Assembly (NCBI GenBank): GCA_964353455.1
Contig: CAYGWP010000128.1
Span: 1 to 9,839, forward strand
Length of the DNA stretch: 9,839 nt
Direction of reading: 5' to 3'
Source: CAYGWP01 sp964353455
Lineage (GTDB): Bacteria; Planctomycetota; Phycisphaerae; FEN-1346
Part shown: one piece after another, positions 5,688 to 9,839 of the stretch
Layout of the letters: each line of letters begins with the position of its first letter
Numbering within the stretch: position 1 is the first letter of the stretch
Program-made: the position numbers and the translations under genes
The notes under the pieces: model-generated
What the model was told of the DNA's origin: nothing
What the model saw: only the letters and a program-made list of their open reading frames with translations
Databases searched by the model: none

Positions 5688-7657
5688 TGTATCGCCATGT
5701 CACGATGATCCTGCTGATGGTCTGTGTGGTTCCCGCCCCGGCGGCCGTCTATGAAGCGGCCACGGCCGAGGAGGCAAACGCCCGCGCTCCCGCCTTGAAG
5801 CCCGGCGACGAACTCGCCGTCCGCGACGGCACGTACGCCGACTGGCGGCTGGAGGTCCCCGCCGCGGGGGCAGAGGGCCGGCCCATCATCATCCGCCCGG
5901 CATCGCCCGGCGGCGTCCTTTTCCGCCGCAAGACCGCCATCAACCTCAAGGCCGACTGGATCGAACTGCGCGGCTTCCACTTCGAGCAGTGCGGCCCGGA
6001 CACCGTGGTTCTCATCGCCGGCGCCGGCCACTGCCGCGTCACCGACTGCCGCTTCGACCACTGCGGCAACCCGCGGTCAACCTTCGGTCACATCGTCGAG
6101 GTGGGCGAAGCGGCCGGCGACAACCGCGTGGACCACTGCGCCTGGGAAGGCTCGAAGTCGATGAGCCTCGGCCTTCGCATCCGCAGCCGAGAGACCCTCG
6201 GCGTACGCAACCGCTTCGACCACAACACCTTCCGCGACATCTTCCACCTGGCGTGGAACGGACAGGAGGCCATCCAACTCGGCCAGGGCGCCCCGGATAC
6301 GGGTCAGTTGGAGGCATTTACCATCGTCGAATACAACCTCTTCGACAACGCCAGCGGCGACCCGGAACTCATCTCCAACAAGTCCTCCCGCAACATCATC
6401 CGATACAACGTGGCCGCCAACTGCCGCGCGGAACTTGTGCTCCGCGGCGGAAACGACTGCCTCGTCGAAGGCAACGTCCTCGTGCGGAACCTGGGCGGCA
6501 TCCGCGTCCACGGCTCGCGCCACACCATCATTAACAACCTGTGCGCTTCCAGCGAGCGCACCGGCATCTCTCTGCCCCTCGGCGGCGGAAACCACACGCA
6601 GGCCGACGACTGCCTCATCGCCAATAACACCGTCGTCAATTGCCGGCGCATGGGCCTCGTGTTCTCGCCGTACGGAAGCAACGCCGTCCTGCCCAAGGGC
6701 AACCGCATCCTGGCCAACCTCTTCGCCGGTTCCGCCGGCACGCTCCTCGACCTGAACGGCGCCGCCGATAATAAGGTGGCAGGCAACCTCTTCTGGGCCA
6801 CGGGCGGCGCCAAGGTCGGATTCCAGGGCGAGGGGGCCGTGGCGGCCGACCCGCGCCTCGCGGGCCCGGAAGGCGCCGAGCGGCCGGATGCCGCAGGCCC
6901 GGCCGCCGACGCCGCCATGCCCCTGCCGGAGGTGACTCGCGACCGCCTCGGACGCCCGCGCCCCGGCGGCAAGGCCCCCGACATCGGCGCAGAAGAGGTC
7001 AACGCGACCGCCGCCCCCGGCGAGCCGGTCGTCCTGCCGCCCGTTCCCCCGCCGCGGACCGCCGTTGACCCCGCCACGCTCAAGGGCGCGCCCATCCACG
7101 TCTTCGACCCGGCCGATCCGATGCGCGGCCTGGTGCGCGCCGCCGGACAGCCTTCCGGCGAAGGCAAGGCACTCCGTCTAACCGATGCCGCCGTCTGGCT
7201 GGCCGAGGAACTGCCCGCCGACTTCATCGCCGAGTGGGAATACCAGGCCGCCGCCTTCGGGTCGCGGGCGTTCGTCACGTTCGCCGCCCCCGGCCGCGCG
7301 GGCGGATACACCCTCGGCTTCGGCGGACGACTCGATAACGCCCCCGACGGCGTCATCTCGCTCTCTAAGGGCGACCCGCCGGACATCGTCGCCGACGGTC
7401 ACGACACCGTCCTCCCGAACCGCTCGAAGGGCGCCCCGCCCGACCCCGCCGCGGTCTGGTACAAGTGCCGCCTCATCAAGCGCGGCGGCGACCTGCGGCT
7501 TGAGGTCGCAAATACGCCCGTCCTCGTCTGGACCGACACCGGCCGCGTCGGCGGCTCGGCACTCGGCCCAGGCGCATTCGGCATCCGCCAGACCGGCGCC
7601 GGAACCTGGCGGAACCTGGGCATCTGGCGCCACTCCGGCGCAGGTCAGCAGAAATAA
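5687..7657 (+). CDS. Secreted PL6-family polysaccharide lyase (chondroitinase B/alginate lyase type) with C-terminal jelly-roll-like domain
   Basis: The 656-residue protein has a signal peptide (residues 1-20, cleavage after APAA). About residues 22-430 form a right-handed parallel beta-helix of family PL6, which cleaves uronate-containing polysaccharides by beta-elimination. The signature GDPELISNKS gives Asp225 and Glu227 (calcium-site positions) and Lys232 as the base. LRGGN gives Arg253. The Lys-Arg spacing of 21 equals that of chondroitinase B (Lys250, Arg271). The helix ends with APDIGAEE near residue 432, then a Pro-rich linker (VVLPPVPPP), then a domain of about 190 residues resembling concanavalin-like or DUF1080-type jelly rolls, probably glycan-binding. 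The ATG at 5687, in the TGATG overlap with the sulfatase stop, has a strong AAAGGAGG site; an upstream in-frame ATG lies inside the sulfatase gene and is rejected. Family PL6 acts on alginate or dermatan sulfate; the neighbouring sulfatase favours a sulfated substrate, but this is not decided. Confidence 0.9.
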   Translation: MYRHVTMILLMVCVVPAPAAVYEAATAEEANARAPALKPGDELAVRDGTYADWRLEVPAAGAEGRPIIIRPASPGGVLFRRKTAINLKADWIELRGFHFEQCGPDTVVLIAGAGHCRVTDCRFDHCGNPRSTFGHIVEVGEAAGDNRVDHCAWEGSKSMSLGLRIRSRETLGVRNRFDHNTFRDIFHLAWNGQEAIQLGQGAPDTGQLEAFTIVEYNLFDNASGDPELISNKSSRNIIRYNVAANCRAELVLRGGNDCLVEGNVLVRNLGGIRVHGSRHTIINNLCASSERTGISLPLGGGNHTQADDCLIANNTVVNCRRMGLVFSPYGSNAVLPKGNRILANLFAGSAGTLLDLNGAADNKVAGNLFWATGGAKVGFQGEGAVAADPRLAGPEGAERPDAAGPAADAAMPLPEVTRDRLGRPRPGGKAPDIGAEEVNATAAPGEPVVLPPVPPPRTAVDPATLKGAPIHVFDPADPMRGLVRAAGQPSGEGKALRLTDAAVWLAEELPADFIAEWEYQAAAFGSRAFVTFAAPGRAGGYTLGFGGRLDNAPDGVISLSKGDPPDIVADGHDTVLPNRSKGAPPDPAAVWYKCRLIKRGGDLRLEVANTPVLVWTDTGRVGGSALGPGAFGIRQTGAGTWRNLGIWRHSGAGQQK

Positions 7658-7658
7658 C

Positions 7659-7687
7659 TTGGCCTGCGGTTTCTCCCGACGTAAACT
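7659..7687 (+). promoter_or_regulatory. Weak candidate promoter before the last lipoprotein gene
   Basis: TTGGCC (7659-7664) and TAAACT (7682-7687) are 17 bases apart in the 72-base gap after the lyase; each matches 4 of 6 consensus bases. It could give the lipoprotein gene its own transcript with a leader of about 36 bases. No terminator is seen after the lyase, so read-through is equally possible. Confidence 0.3.
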
Positions 7688-7729
7688 GCCTGCGACAACC
7701 CGCATCATCTCTTCGTAAGGGGCTCGACC

Positions 7730-8998
7730 ATGCGCATCCTCGGATTCCACCTTCTCTCGGCCGCAATCGCCGCTATGGGCCTCTCGGCCTGTTCCGTCGC
7801 CGCGGAATCCCCGCCGCAGGCCGCCGCGCCGCTCATCCAGCCCGCCGACCTCGTGTACCAGGGCGCGTTCCGCCTGCCCGAAGGCTCCAATGAGACCACT
7901 TGGGAATGGAGCGGCAACGCACTCGCATACTGCCCCGACGGCGACCCGAAAGGCCCCGCCGACGGTTACCCCGGCTCGCTCTTCGGTATGGGCCACGACC
8001 AGCAGGTGCTCGTCTCGGAGATCAGCATACCCGCGCCGGTCATCTCGAAGGCGAAGAACGCCGAGGAACTGCCCGTCGCCAAGACGCTCCAGCCGTTCCG
8101 CGATGTGAAGGCCGGCAACTTCAAGGACTACGAGATCTACCGCGCGGGCCTCGCCTACCTGCCCGCACAGGGGCAGCAGACCGCGGGCAAACTCTACTTC
8201 TGTTTCGGACAACACATGCACGAGGGCTACACCGGCCCGACACACGGCTGGTGCGACCTCGACCTCTCGAACCCCAAGACCGCAGGCATGTGGCCCGTCG
8301 CCGAAATCCACAGTTACGTGACCAACGATTACCTCTTCCCCATCCCCGACGCCTGGGCCGACGCCAATGCGAAGGGCCTCAGACTGGCCACCGGCCGGTT
8401 CCGCGACGGAGGGCAGGGCGGCCGCGGACCCAGCATCATCGCCATCGGCCCGTGGCTCGACGGCAACCCGCCGCCGGCGGGCACGCGCCTCAGGGCGCTG
8501 CCGCTCCTTCTCTATAGCGCGGTCGATTCCGGCGACCAGAACATCATGCGCGGCTATCATCACGCCGACGAGTGGACCGGCGGCGCGTGGCTGACCGCCG
8601 GCGACCGCGCCGCCGTCATCTTCGCCGGAACAAAGGCCCTGGGGAAATGCTGGTACGGCTTCGCCAACGGCGTGGTCTGGCCCGACGAGGCGCCGTTTCC
8701 GCCCGTTCCCGCGCCGCCGAACGACGACCGCGGCTGGTGGGGCGAACGCTTCGCCGCCCAGATCATCTTCTATAGCCCCGCCGACCTTGCCGCCGTCGCC
8801 GCCGGCCGCGCCAAACCCCACGAGCCCCAGCCCTACGCCTCGCTGGACATCGACCAATATCTATACCACGTCAAATCCCCCCAGCAGAAGTTCCACCTCC
8901 GCGACATAGCCTTCGACCGCCCGCGCGGCATCCTCTACCTCATGGAACCCTGGGCCGACGCCGATAAACCCATCATCCACGTCTTTCGCATCAAATAG
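7730..8998 (+). CDS. Lipoprotein of unknown function, possibly a beta-propeller
   Basis: I do not recognise a named family. The 422-residue protein starts with a lipoprotein signal: hydrophobic core to Gly17, then lipobox LSAC with Cys21 as the lipidation site. The mature part is rich in aromatic residues and Gly. It shows recurring strand-turn-strand segments typical of propellers: LAYLPAQGQQTAGKLYFCFG, IIAIGPWLDG, AAVIFAG, AQIIFYSPADLAAVAAG, and DIAFDRPRGILYLMEPWAD before a final strand IIHVFRI. Clusters such as HMHEGYTGPTHGW and MRGYHHADEWTGG hold His, Asp, Glu and Trp, as in sugar-binding clefts, but no known catalytic motif can be named. TAAGGGG (7716-7722) precedes the ATG at good spacing. 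It lies 72 bases after the PL6 lyase on the same strand, so a surface role in binding or processing the same glycan is likely by context only. Confidence 0.85.
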   Translation: MRILGFHLLSAAIAAMGLSACSVAAESPPQAAAPLIQPADLVYQGAFRLPEGSNETTWEWSGNALAYCPDGDPKGPADGYPGSLFGMGHDQQVLVSEISIPAPVISKAKNAEELPVAKTLQPFRDVKAGNFKDYEIYRAGLAYLPAQGQQTAGKLYFCFGQHMHEGYTGPTHGWCDLDLSNPKTAGMWPVAEIHSYVTNDYLFPIPDAWADANAKGLRLATGRFRDGGQGGRGPSIIAIGPWLDGNPPPAGTRLRALPLLLYSAVDSGDQNIMRGYHHADEWTGGAWLTAGDRAAVIFAGTKALGKCWYGFANGVVWPDEAPFPPVPAPPNDDRGWWGERFAAQIIFYSPADLAAVAAGRAKPHEPQPYASLDIDQYLYHVKSPQQKFHLRDIAFDRPRGILYLMEPWADADKPIIHVFRIK

Positions 8999-9000
8999 CC

Positions 9001-9374
9001 GTTCCCTCTCCCCGGGCGGGAGAGGGCTGTTTGTCTCCCTCTCCCCCTGCGGGAGAGGGTAGGGTGAGGGTGCCTCTTTTCTCTCCCTCTCCCCTTGCGG
9101 GAGAGGGTGGCCGAAGGCCGGGTGAGGGGTGATTTCTTTCTCCTCTCCCAAGGCGGGAGAGGACAGGGCGAGCGGGCCGTTTTTCTCCCTCTCCCCTTGC
9201 GGGAGAGGGTGGCCGAAGGCCGGGTGAGGGGTGGTTTCTTTCTTCCTCTCCCCCCGCGGGAGAGGGCCAGGGTTAGGGGGGCCGTTTTTCTCCCTCTCCC
9301 CTGTGGGAGGGGGTGCGGTGAGATGACCTTTCTTTTCTCCCTCTCCCCTTGTGGGAGAGGGTAGGGTGAGGGGG
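9001..9374 (+). repeat. Array of eight palindromic CCCTCTCCC/GGGAGAGGG repeat units
   Basis: This gene-free stretch between the lipoprotein and the DUF559 gene is filled by units U1-U8: 9004-9026, 9035-9070, 9083-9129, 9141-9175, 9185-9231, 9245-9279, 9290-9325 and 9337-9374. Each has a core hairpin, usually CCCTCTCCC, a 3-5 base loop and GGGAGAGGG. Most have an asymmetric right tail ending GGGTGAGGG, which gives the unit a direction; U2-U8 point right and U1 has lost its tail. Two tail classes occur: short (TAGGGTGAGGG; U2, U8) and long with an added small palindrome GGCCGAAGGCC (U3, U5). U4, U6 and U7 have degenerate tails. U3 and U5 are identical over 47 bases. Spacers are T-rich (CCGTTTTT, TTTCTTTC). 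Similar palindromes are known as dispersed extragenic repeats in many GC-rich bacteria. Confidence 0.92.
9004..9034 (+). terminator. Possible intrinsic terminator of the carbohydrate cluster, formed by the first palindromic unit
   Basis: A perfect 9-bp stem CCCTCTCCC/GGGAGAGGG with loop CGGGC starts 5 bases after the lipoprotein stop and is followed by CTGTTTGT, a modest T-rich stretch. The stem is very stable, but the T-tract is interrupted. It may act as terminator or only as 3'-end protection of the mRNA. Confidence 0.4.
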
Positions 9375-9792
9375 ACATGAACAAGAGAGACTTTGCCCGC
9401 CAACTCCGTCAGAACTCCACCGATGCCGAGCGGCGGCTCTGGTCTCGACTGCGCGACCGCCGATTCTCAGCCTACAAGTTCCGGCGGCAGGCGCCGGTCG
9501 GCGAGTACATCGCCGACTTCATCTGCTATGAGCGGCGACTGATCATCGAGTTGGACGGCGGCCAGCACTACATCCGCCCGGATCATGACCGCAAGCGCGA
9601 CGCCTGGCTGCGAGATCAGGGCTTCCAGGTCCTCCGGTTCCCCGACAATTTGCTTTTCAAGCAGTTGCCGACCGTGTTGGAAGTCATCTGGCGTGCGCTC
9701 GAGGCTCCGCCGCATGAGGGGAAAGCTGCCAGCGGGCCAAAGGCAACTACCCCTCACCCGCCTTCGGCACCCTCTCCCGCAAGGGGAGAGGG
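9337..9792 (+). mobile_element. Candidate mobile cassette: DUF559 nuclease gene between inverted palindromic repeats
   Basis: Unit U8 (9337-9374, pointing right) and unit U9 (9750-9792, pointing left) are inverted copies of the same element and enclose the nuclease gene. The left copy ends 2 bases before the ATG; the right copy contains the stop codon. The reverse complement of U9 shares the hairpin core and the GGGTGAGGGG end with U8, differing by the extra GCCGAAGGC segment. The layout is that of terminal inverted repeats around a cargo gene and is analogous to RAYT genes flanked by inverted REPs. No transposase and no target-site duplication can be seen, so mobility is inference. Confidence 0.4.
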
Positions 9793-9796
9793 TTGA
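9377..9796 (+). CDS. DUF559 domain protein, Vsr-like PDDEXK nuclease
   Basis: The 139-residue protein matches the DUF559 family, related to very-short-patch-repair endonucleases of the PDDEXK superfamily. The N-terminal helix has the usual TDAERRLWSRLRDRRF and the KFRRQAPVGEYIADF strand. Putative catalytic residues are Asp47 (IADF), Glu58 and Asp60 (IIELDGGQH) and His64, followed by the DxxRDAWLRDQGFQVLRF segment of the family. The domain ends near residue 115. The last 16 or so residues (TTPHPPSAPSPARGEG) are translated from the inverted palindromic unit, which also supplies the TGA. GAGG at 9368-9371, inside the tail of the preceding unit, is the only ribosome site, 5 bases before the ATG. 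It is probably a DNA nuclease, but biochemical function is not established for most of this family. The gene is unrelated to the carbohydrate cluster and separated from it by the repeat array. Confidence 0.88.
   Translation: MNKRDFARQLRQNSTDAERRLWSRLRDRRFSAYKFRRQAPVGEYIADFICYERRLIIELDGGQHYIRPDHDRKRDAWLRDQGFQVLRFPDNLLFKQLPTVLEVIWRALEAPPHEGKAASGPKATTPHPPSAPSPARGEG
9750..9792 (-). repeat. Inverted palindromic unit (U9) overlapping the 3' end of the DUF559 gene
   Basis: Read on the minus strand, the unit is CCCTCTCCCCTTGCGGGAGA, then GGGTGCCGAAGGCGGGTGAG, then GGG. This is the long-tail class seen in U3 and U5 with two bases lost from the small inner palindrome. It encodes the C-terminal residues of the nuclease, and the TGA follows one base after it (9794-9796). 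Confidence 0.9.
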
Positions 9797-9802
9797 TTTT
9801 TT

Positions 9803-9839
9803 CCCCTTGCGGGAGAGGGTAGGGTGAGGGGGCCGTTTC
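9803..9839 (+). repeat. Forward palindromic unit (U10), short-tail class, at the window edge
   Basis: CCCCTTGCGGGAGAGGGTAG followed by GGTGAGGGGG (9803-9832) is a rightward unit lacking the first part of the left arm, after a T-run (9795-9802 region). It is followed by GGCCGTTTC, the same spacer that links units inside the first array, so the array probably continues beyond the window. Confidence 0.88.

Noticed and set aside
7178..8857. 559-codon minus-strand open frame opposite the lyase end and the lipoprotein
   Set aside because: Same codon-bias shadow effect; it spans the gap between two well-supported plus-strand genes.
9001..9374. CRISPR array
   Set aside because: Regular-looking repeats, but the units vary in length and tail, are strongly palindromic, and the spacers are short, similar and T-rich instead of unique; no cas gene is present.
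8861..9403. Minus-strand frame with repeated HPLPQGERE text, and plus-strand frame 9095-9364
   Set aside because: Both are translations of the palindromic repeat array. Such text is a familiar source of spurious protein predictions.

Overview
The window is GC-rich DNA with a strong G/C bias at third codon positions. It carries exported and lipid-anchored proteins, an S1-family sulfatase, a ThuA-like protein, PD40 propeller repeats and a PL6-type polysaccharide lyase. This mix suggests a Planctomycetota or related PVC-group bacterium (Kiritimatiellota and Lentisphaerota are alternatives), free-living and feeding on sulfated or uronate-rich polysaccharides. The taxonomy is inferred from gene content and base composition; no marker gene is present.

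Layout. (1) Bases 1-1279, minus strand: the N-terminal 426 codons of an unrecognised secreted protein running off the left edge, with its promoter and a leader holding two hairpins (1300-1396). (2) Bases 1443-1601: a near-consensus promoter and a tRNA-Cys(GCA) with an unusually long 8-nt variable loop. (3) Bases 1681-8998, plus strand: five collinear genes, namely a secreted ThuA-like protein, a PD40-repeat lipoprotein, an S1 sulfatase, a PL6 lyase with a C-terminal jelly-roll-like domain, and an unrecognised lipoprotein. Sulfatase and lyase overlap by one base. A decayed PD40-like fragment lies in the gap before the sulfatase. (4) Bases 9001-9839: eight closely packed palindromic units, then a DUF559 (PDDEXK/Vsr-like) nuclease gene whose start abuts one unit and whose last codons and stop lie in an inverted unit, then a further forward unit cut by the window edge.

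How the genes may work together. The lyase has the PL6 catalytic Lys-Arg pair at the same 21-residue spacing as chondroitinase B. With the sulfatase next to it, the locus probably cleaves and desulfates a uronate-containing polysaccharide (alginate-like, dermatan-sulfate-like or an algal sulfated glycan; the sequence does not decide). The ThuA-like protein and the two lipoproteins are probably accessory.

The most unusual part is the right end. A small nuclease gene sits between inverted copies of a palindromic repeat that also forms a neighbouring array. The repeat appears to supply the gene's ribosome-binding region, C-terminal codons and stop. This resembles the REP/RAYT arrangement but with a restriction-like nuclease instead of a Y1 transposase, and is a candidate for an uncharacterised repeat-nuclease mobile system.
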